Of a DNA stretch of 64,000 nt, positions 30,750 through 39,125 are shown one piece after another (within the stretch, counting starts at the first letter, position 1; every line of letters starts with the position of its first letter). The DNA is from G965215145 sp965215145 (lineage in GTDB: Bacteria; Bacteroidota; Rhodothermia; Rhodothermales; JANQRZ01), in contig OZ244038.1 of NCBI GenBank assembly GCA_965215145.1, positions 1,426,001 to 1,490,000 of the forward strand, given 5' to 3'. Below the pieces are notes generated by a model, which did not search any database, was not told the origin of the DNA, and saw only the letters and a list, made by a program, of their open reading frames with translations. The position numbers and the translations under genes were made by a program.

Positions 30750-32360
30750 ATGCGCTCCTTCGCCGCCCTCTACACCGCCCTCGACCAGACCACCCGCACC
30801 CTCGTCAAGGTGCAGGCGATGGCCGACTACTTCCGCGAGGCCGACCCCGCCGACGCCGCGTGGGCCGTCTACTTCCTCAGCGGGCGCCGCCCGAAGCGGC
30901 TGCTCCCCAGCAAGCTCCTCCGCCAGTGGGCGCAGGAGGAAGCCGGCCTCACCGACTGGCTCTACCAGGAGTGCTACGACGCCGTCGGCGACCAGGCCGA
31001 GACCATCGCGCTGCTGCTCCCCGAGCCGGACGAGGAGGCGCCCGACCTCCCGCTCCACCACTGGGTCGAGGAGCGGCTGCTGCCGGTGCGGGGGATGGAC
31101 GAGGACGCGCAGCGCGAGACGGTCCTCCAGGCGTGGCGGGCGCTGATGGGCACCGAGCGGTTCGTGTTCAACAAGCTCATCACCGGCGGCTTCCGCGTCG
31201 GCGTCTCGCAGAAGCTGCTCACCCGCGCCCTCGCCGAGGTCAGCGGGATCGACGCCGCCGCGCTGTCGCACCGCCTCATGGGCCACTGGGAGCCGACGCC
31301 CGCCTTCTACACCGCCCTCCTCGACCCCGACACCGACGACACCGACCGCTCGCGGCCGTACCCGTTCTGCCTCGCTTACGGCGTCGAGGCCGACGGGCTC
31401 GACGCGCTCGGGCCGCTCGAAGACTGGCAGGTGGAGTGGAAGTGGGACGGCATCCGCGCCCAGCTCATCCGCCGCGACGGCGAGACGTACCTGTGGAGCC
31501 GCGGCGAGGAGCTCGTCACCCCCCGCTACCCCGAGGTCGCCGAGGCCGCCGAGGCGCTGCCAGACGGGACCGTGCTCGACGGCGAGTTGCTGGCGTGGGG
31601 CGAGGGTGGGGTGCTCCCGTTCGGGCAGCTCCAGCGGCGGATCGGGCGGAAGAAGGTGGGCAAGAAGCTCCGCGCCGAGGTGCCCGTCGTGCTGCTGTGC
31701 TTCGACGTGCTGGAGTGGGCGGGGGAGGACGTGCGCGAAAAACCGCTGGAGTGGCGCCGCGCCCGCACGGAGGCCGTTATCGAAGCGGCAGATGCCCCGT
31801 CCCTTCGCCTATCGGAGATGGTGGGGGCTGAGAGCTGGGATGAGCTGGCCGAACTCCGCGAGACGAGTCACGAGCGGTTCGTCGAGGGCCTCATGCTCAA
31901 GCGCCGCGGCTCGGTCTACCACGTCGGCCGCGTCACCGGCGACTGGTGGAAGTGGAAGGTGGATCCCTTCACGGTGGATGCCGTGATGGTCTACGCCCAG
32001 CGCGGCTCCGGCCGCCGCGCCTCGCTCTACTCCGACTACACCTTCGCCGTCTGGAAGGGCGACGACCTCGTCCCCATCGCGAAGGCGTATTCCGGCCTCA
32101 CCGACGCCGAGATGCGGAAGGTGGACCACTGGGTCCGGCGGCACACCAAAGAAAAGTTCGGCCCCGTCCGCAGCGTCACGCCGGAGCTGGTGTTCGAGCT
32201 GGGGTTCGAGGGGATCCGGCGGTCGAGCCGGCACAAGAGCGGGATCGCCGTCCGCTTCCCGCGCATCCTCCGCTGGCGCCACGACAAGCAGGTCGCCGAC
32301 ATCGACCGGCTCGAAGACGTGCTGGCCATGCTGCCGGCCGAGGAGACGGTAGAGGGGTAG
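30750..32360 (+). CDS. ATP-dependent DNA ligase (ligase-associated cluster type)
   Basis: This 536-residue ligase seals nicks using ATP. The N-terminal domain begins RSFAALYTALDQTTRTLVKV. The catalytic lysine lies in motif I, EWKWDGIRAQLIRR (KWDG), at about residue 231. Motif III-like DGTVLDGELLAW, motif IV EGLMLKRRGSVYHVG and motif V WWKWKVDPFTVDAVMVYA follow, then an OB-fold domain (FAVWKGDDLVPIAKAYSGL). Length and neighbours match the bacterial ligase family that travels with an MBL exonuclease, an Lhr-like helicase and a phosphoesterase. ATG start. The helicase normally follows directly; here two unknown genes intervene. Confidence 0.95.
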   Translation: MRSFAALYTALDQTTRTLVKVQAMADYFREADPADAAWAVYFLSGRRPKRLLPSKLLRQWAQEEAGLTDWLYQECYDAVGDQAETIALLLPEPDEEAPDLPLHHWVEERLLPVRGMDEDAQRETVLQAWRALMGTERFVFNKLITGGFRVGVSQKLLTRALAEVSGIDAAALSHRLMGHWEPTPAFYTALLDPDTDDTDRSRPYPFCLAYGVEADGLDALGPLEDWQVEWKWDGIRAQLIRRDGETYLWSRGEELVTPRYPEVAEAAEALPDGTVLDGELLAWGEGGVLPFGQLQRRIGRKKVGKKLRAEVPVVLLCFDVLEWAGEDVREKPLEWRRARTEAVIEAADAPSLRLSEMVGAESWDELAELRETSHERFVEGLMLKRRGSVYHVGRVTGDWWKWKVDPFTVDAVMVYAQRGSGRRASLYSDYTFAVWKGDDLVPIAKAYSGLTDAEMRKVDHWVRRHTKEKFGPVRSVTPELVFELGFEGIRRSSRHKSGIAVRFPRILRWRHDKQVADIDRLEDVLAMLPAEETVEG

Positions 32361-32382
32361 AGGCGAAGTGCGTTCGGCCCTG

Positions 32383-32390
32383 TAGCTTTG
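32383..32390 (+). promoter_or_regulatory. perfect TAnnTTTG promoter box, probably leaderless
   Basis: TAGCTTTG matches the Bacteroidota -7 consensus exactly and ends only 4 bases before ATG 32395. A transcript from it would have little or no 5' leader. It gives the two-gene cassette its own promoter inside the DNA-processing cluster. Confidence 0.6.
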
Positions 32391-32394
32391 GGTA

Positions 32395-32901
32395 ATGTTT
32401 CTGCTTCCTCTCGATACCCTCGCGGTGTCCGGACTTGCTCAGGCCGTCGCGGATGCAGGTGAGGGGTGGGGCTGGTTTGACTGGCTCGCCTTCGCCGCGA
32501 ACCTCGCAACGCTCATCGGCCTCGGTCTCACCATTTGGGCACTACGCAAAGCCCTTCAGTTGCGCCGGGACTACGAGCTCCTGCTCGTCGTGCCGCAGCA
32601 ACACCAGATCTTGGTTGCCATCAAAGACCGGCTGTTCGAGCATCTCGACACAGTCGGCGGACCTGCGCCAGCCGACCTGCGCGCCGAACTTCAGAAAGCA
32701 GTCGCCGTACTAGGAGTGTTGAAGGAGAAGCCGCTCCCGATAGAGCAAAGGAACCGCCTGCAGTCCCATTTCGACCGGGTACGACATCTAGTCGAGGGCC
32801 GAGCGCTCAGCCACGCCGCGCTGTGGGATGCCCATGAGGCGCTGCTGTCCGCCGATGAACACCTTGCTGATGTTATCCGCTCGCTGACGCTGAACCGCTA
32901 A
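32395..32901 (+). CDS. membrane-anchored coiled-coil protein of unknown function (cassette gene 1)
   Basis: This 168-residue protein starts with a short hydrophobic N-terminus. One clear membrane helix (WLAFAANLATLIGLGLTIWA) is near residues 29-48. The rest is a long cytoplasmic helical region (LRRDYELLLVVPQQHQILVA onward, LQKAVAVLGVLKEKPLPI, NRLQSHFDRVRHLVEG). I recognise no family. GC is lower than in flanking genes. The ATG follows a consensus-like box by 4 bases. Its TAA overlaps the ATG of the next gene (TAATG), showing coupled expression of the two. It may be a membrane sensor or effector paired with the soluble partner. Confidence 0.75.
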   Translation: MFLLPLDTLAVSGLAQAVADAGEGWGWFDWLAFAANLATLIGLGLTIWALRKALQLRRDYELLLVVPQQHQILVAIKDRLFEHLDTVGGPAPADLRAELQKAVAVLGVLKEKPLPIEQRNRLQSHFDRVRHLVEGRALSHAALWDAHEALLSADEHLADVIRSLTLNR

Positions 32902-33299
32902 TGGCCGGAGACAAGGATAAGTACATCGGGATCGTCGCCGACCTCATTCGGCTCACCTCGGAGGGCAAGCTGCGTTGGCAGCCCTTTGATTCTCGCCCTA
33001 CAGTAGGGACGCCGTACGAGAGCGGAGCGTGGACCGCAGCCTACAAAGGACGAGTCTTCCGGCTCCAAGCAAATCAGCGCTCAGCGCTTGAGATCGGCTC
33101 ATTCCTGGCAGGTTTGGCGATCGGGGGGAATTATATACTCGAAGTGGTCGGTGCCGACGGAGAGGCCATAGTGTTCCCGCCCTTGAAAGCAATCGATAAT
33201 TTGGCTGCGATGGTTAAACGGGGCCGTCAGGGCCGCTATAGCCGACACTATGAAGACGCGGAACTCGATGAACTCCGCGATCTCCTGAGCAGCGATTGA
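32901..33299 (+). CDS. small soluble protein of unknown function (cassette gene 2)
   Basis: This 132-residue protein has no signal or membrane helix. It begins DKDKYIGIVADLIRLTSEGK followed by LRWQP, a helical opening seen in some unannotated accessory proteins. A beta-rich middle follows (TAAYKGRVFRLQAN, NYILEVVGADGEAIVFPPL), then a charged helical end with a DELRDLL segment. No catalytic motif is obvious. GC is 52-58% in two counted 60-base lines (33121-33240) against about 70% around it. It overlaps gene 1 at its start, and its TGA overlaps the TTG start of the helicase (TTGA). The cassette is thus wired into the repair operon. Confidence 0.72.
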   Translation: MAGDKDKYIGIVADLIRLTSEGKLRWQPFDSRPTVGTPYESGAWTAAYKGRVFRLQANQRSALEIGSFLAGLAIGGNYILEVVGADGEAIVFPPLKAIDNLAAMVKRGRQGRYSRHYEDAELDELRDLLSSD

Positions 33300-35779
33300 G
33301 CGCTGCGCCCGAACCCTCCGGCGCTGCCCTTGCCCGCATCGAGGCGTGGTTCGCGGAGCGGGGGTGGGCGCCGTTCCTGTTCCAGCGCGAGGTGTGGCGC
33401 CGGTACCGCGCCGGCGAGAGCGGGCTGATCCACGCCGCCACGGGCACGGGCAAGACGCTCGCCGCGTGGCTCGGGCCGGCGGTCGAGTGGCTGGAGGACT
33501 ATCCGGACTACGAGCCCGCGAAGGACGACGAACCGGAGGAGGGGCGGGTCCTCTGGATCACCCCGCTCCGCGCCCTCGCCGCCGACACAGAAAAGGCCCT
33601 CAAGCAGCCCATCGCCGACCTCGGACTGCCGTGGAGCGTCGAGCGCCGGACGAGCGACACCGGGGCCTCGGTGAAACGCCGCCAGCGCGACCGCCTACCG
33701 ACGGCGCTCGTCACCACGCCCGAGAGCGTGTCGCTGCTGCTGACGTACCCGCAGTCGCGCGAGCTTTTCTCCGGGCTCCGCCTCGTCGTGGTGGACGAGT
33801 GGCACGAGCTGATCGGCTCGAAGCGGGGGACGATGACGGAGCTGGTCCTCGCCCGTCTCCGCCGGTGGCTGCCGGACCTCCGCGTGTGGGGCGTCTCGGC
33901 GACGCTCGGAAATCTCCCCGAGGCGAAGGAGACCCTGCTCGGCGTGGATGCCCCCCCGGACGCCGCCATCGTGGAGGGGGAGCGGCCGAAGGAGGTCGTG
34001 GTCGACAGCGCGATCCCGGAGACCGTCGAGCGGTTCCCGTGGGCGGGGCACCTCGGGCTGCAACTGCTGCCGCAGGTGGCGGCGGCCGTCGAGGAGGCCG
34101 GGAGCACGCTGCTGTTCGTGAACACCCGTCGGCAGGCAGAGCGGTGGTACCAGGCGCTCCTCGAATACCGCCCGGACTGGGCCGGCGTGATCGCGCTCCA
34201 CCACGGCAGCCTCGCCCGCGCCACCCGCCGCTACGTCGAGGCCGGGATCAAGGAGGGCCGCATCCGCGCCGTCGTCGCCACCTCGTCGCTCGACCTCGGC
34301 GTGGACTTCCCGCCGGTGGACCGGGTCCTGCAGATCGGCAGCCCGAAGGGGGTGGCGCGGCTGCTCCAGCGGGCCGGGCGGAGCGGGCACCGACCGGGCG
34401 TGGCGAGCCGCGTCACCGTCGTCCCCACCCACGCCTTCGAGCTGGTCGAGGCCGCGGCCGTGCGGGAGGCTGCAGGGGAGAGGCACATCGAGGCGCGGCG
34501 CCCGCTGGAGAAGCCGCTCGACCTGCTCGCGCAGCACCTCATCACCGCCGCCCTCGGCGAGCCGTTCGAGGAGGGGGCGATGCTCGAAGAAATCCGCTCG
34601 ACGCGCGCGTATCGGGACCTCACCGACGAGGAGTGGGCGTGGGCGCTCGACTTCGCGGCGACGGGCGGGCCGGCGCTCCACGCCTACCCCGAGTTCCAGC
34701 GGCTCGCGCTGCACGACGGCCGCTGGCACGTCACCACCGAGGACGTGGCGAAGCGGCACCGGATGGTGATCGGCACCATCGTGGGCGACGCGCTGATGGA
34801 GGTGCAGTACCTCCGCGGCCAGCGGCTCGGCACCGCGCCGGAGAGTTTCATCTCGCGCCTCTCACCCGGCGACGCGTTCCTGTTCTCCGGGAAGGCGCTG
34901 GAGCTCGTGAGGATCCGCGACATGAAGGCGTACGTCCGTCGTGCGAAGGGATCGGAGGCGGTGCTGCCGCGCTTCTCCGGCAGCCGCCTGCCGATCTCGG
35001 GGGAGTTGGGCGCCGCCGTCCGCGAGCAACTCGACCGCGCCCGGCGGGGGGATCGCTCGCCGCCGGAGCTCGGCGCGCTCGACCCCATCTTCGAGGTGCA
35101 GGAGCGGTGGAGCCGGCTCCCCGAGCCAGACGAGTTGCTCATCGAGCGGGCGCGGGACCGGGAGGGGACGCACCTGTTCTGCTTCCCCTTCGAGGGGCGG
35201 CTCGTGCACGAGGGCCTCGCGGCGCTCGTCGCCTACCGGATGAGCCGGCGGCAGCCGATCACGTTCGCGCTATCGTTTACCGACTACGGCTTCGAACTGA
35301 TCTCGAAGGACGAGCCCCCGCTGGAGGAGGCCCTCGCCGACGACCTCTTCCGCACCGACGGGCTCGAAGCCGACATCGAGGCGGCGCTGAACGAGACCGA
35401 GATGGCGAAGCGGCAGTTCCGCGAGATCGCCCGCGTGGCCGGCCTCGTGTTCACGGGCTTCCCCGGCCGGGGCCGCAGCGCGCGCCAGCTCCAGATGTCG
35501 AGCGGGCTGTTGTTCGACGTCTTCCGCGACCACGACCCGGGCAACCTCCTCCTCCGCCAGGCCCACCGCGAGGTGCTGGAGCAGCAGCTTCAGATCGACC
35601 GGCTCCGCGCGGCGCTCGAACGGATCGGGCGGGGGCGGATCACCGTCGTGGACACCCCGCGCGTGACGCCGCTCGCGTTCCCCCTCCTCGTGGACCGCCT
35701 CCGCGAGAAGGTCTCCAGCGAGTCCCTCGCCGACCGGGTGCGGAGGATGCAGCTCCGGCTGGAGAAGGCGGCGGGCTAG
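33296..35779 (+). CDS. ligase-associated Lhr-like DEXH-box DNA helicase
   Basis: This 827-residue superfamily 2 helicase has motif Q-like FLFQREVWRRYRAGESG, the Walker A motif HAATGTGKTLAAWL at about residue 47, WITPLRALAADTEKAL, the DEVH-type box VVVDEWHELIGSKRG and GVSATLGNLPEA. The second RecA domain has VNTRRQAERWYQ, ATSSLDLGVDFPPVDRVLQI and LLQRAGRSGHRPG. The C-terminal part matches the Lhr-core winged-helix/beta-sheet region. No ATG or GTG exists near the conserved start, so TTG 33296 is used; it overlaps the stop of the upstream cassette gene. It probably processes nicked or damaged DNA with the neighbouring ligase and exonuclease. Confidence 0.93.
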   Translation: MSAAPEPSGAALARIEAWFAERGWAPFLFQREVWRRYRAGESGLIHAATGTGKTLAAWLGPAVEWLEDYPDYEPAKDDEPEEGRVLWITPLRALAADTEKALKQPIADLGLPWSVERRTSDTGASVKRRQRDRLPTALVTTPESVSLLLTYPQSRELFSGLRLVVVDEWHELIGSKRGTMTELVLARLRRWLPDLRVWGVSATLGNLPEAKETLLGVDAPPDAAIVEGERPKEVVVDSAIPETVERFPWAGHLGLQLLPQVAAAVEEAGSTLLFVNTRRQAERWYQALLEYRPDWAGVIALHHGSLARATRRYVEAGIKEGRIRAVVATSSLDLGVDFPPVDRVLQIGSPKGVARLLQRAGRSGHRPGVASRVTVVPTHAFELVEAAAVREAAGERHIEARRPLEKPLDLLAQHLITAALGEPFEEGAMLEEIRSTRAYRDLTDEEWAWALDFAATGGPALHAYPEFQRLALHDGRWHVTTEDVAKRHRMVIGTIVGDALMEVQYLRGQRLGTAPESFISRLSPGDAFLFSGKALELVRIRDMKAYVRRAKGSEAVLPRFSGSRLPISGELGAAVREQLDRARRGDRSPPELGALDPIFEVQERWSRLPEPDELLIERARDREGTHLFCFPFEGRLVHEGLAALVAYRMSRRQPITFALSFTDYGFELISKDEPPLEEALADDLFRTDGLEADIEAALNETEMAKRQFREIARVAGLVFTGFPGRGRSARQLQMSSGLLFDVFRDHDPGNLLLRQAHREVLEQQLQIDRLRAALERIGRGRITVVDTPRVTPLAFPLLVDRLREKVSSESLADRVRRMQLRLEKAAG

Positions 35780-35800
35780 AACGGGTCTTCCAAAACGCAC

Positions 35801-35832
35801 GGCGGGCGCGGCACCAGAGCGCCGCGCCCGCC
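35801..35832 (-). terminator. hairpin terminator between convergent helicase and FAS1 genes
   Basis: Arms GGCGGGCGCGGC and GCCGCGCCCGCC form a 12-bp perfect stem. On the minus strand it is followed by GTGCGTTTTGG, so it best serves the FAS1 gene. It may also stop helicase transcripts. Confidence 0.65.
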
Positions 35833-35853
35833 AAGGATTCAAGCGGGGGAGGG

Positions 35854-37365
35854 TTAGTCCTCCTCGCCGTCGTCACCGCCGAGGTCCACCGACTCCGGCA
35901 CGAGCACGGCATCAATGAGGTGGACCACGCCGTTCGAAGCGCGGATGTCCGTTGTCGTGATGTTCGCGTTCGCGTCGGTCCCCTTGTCGTTCGTGTCGAT
36001 CCCGAACCCATCGTCCGTGCGTACGATGATGATCGTCGCGCCCTCCTCGTCGAGGAGCGTGGTCGCCACGAGCCCATCGCTGAGCGCACCAGAGTACACG
36101 GCGCTGCCGAGGACGTGGTAGAGGAGGATCTCGTCGAGGTCCTCCGAGGCAAGGAGCTCCTCTTGCGTGAGGCCCGTGTCGTTGAGGAGCTGCTCAAAGG
36201 CGGCGTCCGTCGGGGCGAACACGGTGAACTCCATGTCCTCGTCGCTGAGGGTGCCGTCGAGTTCAGCGGCGAGGACGGCGTCCTCCAGCACGGTGAGGTC
36301 GTCGTTCTCGACCACGAGCTCGACGACGTTCAGGAAGAGGTCCTCCTCCAGCTCCTCCGGCACGAGGACGGCGTCGATGAGGTGGACGAGGCCGTTCGAG
36401 GCCTGAATGTCCGTCGTCGTGATCAGCGCGTCGGCCACGCCGTCGTCGTCGGTGTCGATGCCGAACCCGCCGTCAGTCTCGACGATCGTGAACGTGTCGT
36501 CCACGTCGTCCTCATCGACAATGGTCTCGGCGCTGAGCCCGTCCTCCAGAGCCGAAGCCGGGACGGCGCCGTCGAGGACGTGGTAGCGGAGGAGGGTGCC
36601 GAGGCCGTCATAGGCGAGGAGGTCCTTGGCGGACTCGAACTCCGAGGCCGCGACGAGGGCGTCGAAGGCGTCGTCGGTCGGGGCGAACACGGTGTAGACC
36701 TCGTCCTCGGCCCGGAGTACCTCCGCGAGCTGGGCTGTGACGAGGGCGGTGTAGAGGGTGGTGAGCTCCTCGTTCTCGTTGACGAGGCGGGCAACCGTCG
36801 GCCGCGCGAGGTCGAGGTCGTCGCGGAGGTCATCGGGGAGGAGGACGGCGTCGATGAGGTGGACGACGCCGTTCGCAGCGTCGATGTTCGTCTCGACGAT
36901 GACGGCATCGGCGACGCCGTTGCCGTCGGCATCGATGCCGAGGTCGTCCTCTCCAACGGCCACGATGGTGAAGGTGGCGTCCCCGTCGTCGGCGCGGGCC
37001 GAGGTGAGGGTTTCACCCACGACGAGGTCACGCTGCCGCTGCTCGCCCTCTACGACGTGGAAGAGGAGGAGGTCGTCGAGGTCCTCGAACCCGAGGAGGT
37101 CGTCCACGTCGAGGTCGTCGAAGGCGTCGTCGGTCGGGGCGAACACGGTGTAGACCTCGTCCTCGTCGTCGAGGGTATCATCGAGGCCAGCGGCGAGGAC
37201 GGCGTTCTCGAGCGTTTCGAGGTCGTCGTTCTCGACCACGAGGTCGAGGATCGTGTCGTCGCCAGTGGGTGGGTCGGGGTCGCTGGGGTCGGAGCTGTCG
37301 CAGCCGGTGAGGGCGAGCGGAGCGGCCAGGAAGGCCAGCAGGAGTAGCTTGAGAGGAGCTTTCAT
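35854..37365 (-). CDS. lipoprotein with three fasciclin (FAS1) domains
   Basis: This 503-residue surface lipoprotein has a signal peptide with lipobox LTGC (about residue 22), an Asp/Pro-rich linker, and three FAS1 adhesion domains at roughly 37-180, 190-335 and 345-490. Each domain has the H1 motif (VYTVFAPTDDAFDDL, VYTVFAPTDDAFDAL, EFTVFAPTDAAFEQL) and the H2 motif (NGVVHLIDAVLLP, NGLVHLIDAVLVP, NGVVHLIDAVLVP). The protein is extremely acidic, as in halophile or marine proteins. Each domain has a D-rich insert such as GIDADGNGVADA, a possible calcium site. ATG 37365 precedes the signal peptide. It lies opposite to, and inside, the ligase-associated gene group. Confidence 0.93.
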   Translation of the reverse strand: MKAPLKLLLLAFLAAPLALTGCDSSDPSDPDPPTGDDTILDLVVENDDLETLENAVLAAGLDDTLDDEDEVYTVFAPTDDAFDDLDVDDLLGFEDLDDLLLFHVVEGEQRQRDLVVGETLTSARADDGDATFTIVAVGEDDLGIDADGNGVADAVIVETNIDAANGVVHLIDAVLLPDDLRDDLDLARPTVARLVNENEELTTLYTALVTAQLAEVLRAEDEVYTVFAPTDDAFDALVAASEFESAKDLLAYDGLGTLLRYHVLDGAVPASALEDGLSAETIVDEDDVDDTFTIVETDGGFGIDTDDDGVADALITTTDIQASNGLVHLIDAVLVPEELEEDLFLNVVELVVENDDLTVLEDAVLAAELDGTLSDEDMEFTVFAPTDAAFEQLLNDTGLTQEELLASEDLDEILLYHVLGSAVYSGALSDGLVATTLLDEEGATIIIVRTDDGFGIDTNDKGTDANANITTTDIRASNGVVHLIDAVLVPESVDLGGDDGEED

Positions 37366-37503
37366 GGTGTGGAACCGGTGGGTTGGCGTGGGCCAGATGT
37401 ACGACCGGGGCGCGCCGTCTCCGACTCGCCCCGCTCGCCGCCTCCCAACGATGAGGAGCCGGGACTGTTTTGTGAACATTCTTAGGGGAGCCCTTTCCGC
37501 CCT

Positions 37504-38175
37504 ATGGTAAACCCTTCAAGCACCGCAGATGCCCGGGCCCTGGTGCACGGTGAAGTGCTCCACCTTCTCCCGGAGCGCGCCGTTTTCTGGCCGGCTGAGC
37601 GCACCCTCTTTGTCGCCGACGTCCACCTCGGGAAGACGGCGACGTTGCGGGCCGCGGGGGCGCCGGTCCCCGGCGGCACGACCTCCGCCGACCTCGCCCG
37701 GCTCTCGGAGGCCCTCGCCCGGACGGGCGCCGAACGACTCGTCGTCCTCGGCGACCTCTTCCACGCCCGCGCCGGCCGCCGCGCCGCGCCGACGCTCGCC
37801 GCCGTCGCGCGCTGGCACGAGCGGCACCCCGACATCGCGCTCGTCCTCGTCCGCGGCAACCACGACCAGCACGCCGGCGACCCCCCGCCGGAGCTCGGGT
37901 TCGAGGTCGTCCCCGGGCCGCACGCGGAGGGGCCGTTCGTCTGGCGCCACGAGCCCGAGGCGGACCCCCGCGGATACGTCCTCGCCGGCCACCTCCACCC
38001 GGCCGTCCGGCTCCACGGCGGCGGCGAGCGGCTGAAGCTGCCGTGCTTCCACTTCGGCGCCGAGGTGGGGCTGCTGCCGGCGTTCGGCAGCGCGACGGGC
38101 ACGATGGTCATCCGCCCCGAGCCCGGCGCGCAGGTGTTCGTGCTGGCCGACGGGGAGGTGGCCCGTGCGGGGTGA
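37504..38175 (+). CDS. ligase-associated calcineurin-like phosphoesterase
   Basis: This 223-residue metallophosphoesterase belongs to the family that accompanies the ATP-dependent ligase cluster. All metal-binding motifs are present: LFVADVHLGKTATLRA (DxH), VVLGDLFHARAGR (GD), VLVRGNHDQHAG (GNHD), YVLAGHLHPAVRL (GHxH) and LPCFHFGAEVGLLPAFG. It probably hydrolyses a nucleic-acid phosphodiester or end group. The ATG follows a GGGGAG sequence by about 13 bases, a rare Shine-Dalgarno-like case here. It is separated from the helicase by the oppositely oriented FAS1 gene, so it needs its own promoter. Confidence 0.92.
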   Translation: MVNPSSTADARALVHGEVLHLLPERAVFWPAERTLFVADVHLGKTATLRAAGAPVPGGTTSADLARLSEALARTGAERLVVLGDLFHARAGRRAAPTLAAVARWHERHPDIALVLVRGNHDQHAGDPPPELGFEVVPGPHAEGPFVWRHEPEADPRGYVLAGHLHPAVRLHGGGERLKLPCFHFGAEVGLLPAFGSATGTMVIRPEPGAQVFVLADGEVARAG

Positions 38176-38209
38176 GGAGGGCCAGTCGCGCGCTCCCACC
38201 TCGGTCGTA

Positions 38210-38236
38210 GTAGGGGCGAGGCGTGCCTCGCCCGAG
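38210..38236. repeat. GTAGGGGC palindrome
   Basis: GTAG is followed by GGGCGAGGC-GT-GCCTCGCCC (38214-38233), a 9-bp stem with a two-base loop. It lies between the convergent phosphoesterase and YfiM-like genes and has no T tract. Confidence 0.6.
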
Positions 38237-38280
38237 GGTTGGGTCCGAGGGTTGGCAGCCCACCCGAGGAACGCCGGCCC

Positions 38281-38694
38281 TCACAACAGGATCACCCCGA
38301 CGGCCAGCCCCACCCCGACCGCGTCGGCGGCGAGGTCGCGCCAGGAGAAGTGGGGGCGGCGCCTCCGGCGGCCGTCGGCGACCTCCTTCGCCACGCCGAG
38401 GCCGAGGGCGACGCCGGCCGCCACGGGCCACGCCTCGCCCTCGTCCAACTCGGCCTTGTTGACCAGCACGTACTGTCCGCCGAGCGTGAGCAGGAAGCTC
38501 CCGGCGAGGTGCTGCGCCTTGTCCACGGCGATCCAATCGTCCGGCGGCCGGCGAACCGGGGCGTCGGTCGTGTCCGCGTGGAGCATCGCCGCGCGCAGCG
38601 GCATCGGAGCTGGCGACTGGCCCAGCGCGGGGGTCGCCAGGAGCAGCCCTACGAGGAGGGGCCCCGGCAGGAGCGCCGCGCGCCCGAGGCTCAC
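38281..38694 (-). CDS. YfiM-like (DUF2279-type) exported protein
   Basis: This 137-residue protein has an N-terminal signal-like helix (LLVGLLLATPALGQ). It contains a conserved region WIAVDKAQHLAGSFLLTLGG, AGVALGLGVAKEVADGR and FSWRDLAADAVGVGLAVGV, the pattern of YfiM/DUF2279 proteins, which are small envelope proteins of unknown role. The GTG start overlaps the preceding gene's stop (GTGA). It is the last gene of a three-gene unit behind the sodium symporter. Confidence 0.75.
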   Translation of the reverse strand: MSLGRAALLPGPLLVGLLLATPALGQSPAPMPLRAAMLHADTTDAPVRRPPDDWIAVDKAQHLAGSFLLTLGGQYVLVNKAELDEGEAWPVAAGVALGLGVAKEVADGRRRRRPHFSWRDLAADAVGVGLAVGVILL

Positions 38695-39122
38695 GTGTCC
38701 GGCCAGTGCTCGACGTCGTCGGCCGAGACGGCGCGGGGGCCGCTGAACAGCTTCGCCATCGCGAAGCCGGCGCCGCCGAACAGGATCAGCCCCGCCAGGA
38801 TCAGGACGAGGACGCCCGACATCGGCGTCTCGGCGAACCGGACGGACACGTCGGCGCTGGCGCCCTCGGGCGTCGAGACCCGCACGACGCCGGCCTCTCG
38901 GAACGGCACCCGCATCGCCTCGAACCCGCCCACGCGCAGCGTGTCCGTCACGGGGATGGCGCTGTTCGGGCGGTACGTGACGAAGAGGGAGTCGAGGGGG
39001 GCGTCGGCGATCACGGTCGCGGTCGCGCCGACGACGGGCTGCTCGGGGGTGACCGTGAGCGTCTGCGCGGCGGCCGGGGCGGCGGCCACGAGGAGCACGG
39101 CGACGAGAGGGAGGAGGCGCAT
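38691..39122 (-). CDS. exported single-pass membrane protein, unknown function
   Basis: This 143-residue protein has a cleavable signal peptide (ending about AAAQ), an exported beta-rich domain of about 80 residues (TVTPEQPVVGATATVIADAP through VRVSTPEGASADVSV), then one membrane helix (GVLVLILAGLILFGGAGFAM) and a short cytoplasmic tail. I do not recognise a family. It begins 3 bases after the symporter stop and overlaps the next gene (GTGA), so it is part of that operon and might be an accessory subunit. Confidence 0.72.
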   Translation of the reverse strand: MRLLPLVAVLLVAAAPAAAQTLTVTPEQPVVGATATVIADAPLDSLFVTYRPNSAIPVTDTLRVGGFEAMRVPFREAGVVRVSTPEGASADVSVRFAETPMSGVLVLILAGLILFGGAGFAMAKLFSGPRAVSADDVEHWPDT

Positions 39123-39125
39123 CGG

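Noticed and set aside
33346..37347. 1333-codon plus-strand open frame
   Set aside because: It overlaps the helicase in another frame and runs antisense through the FAS1 gene; composition is that of a GC shadow.
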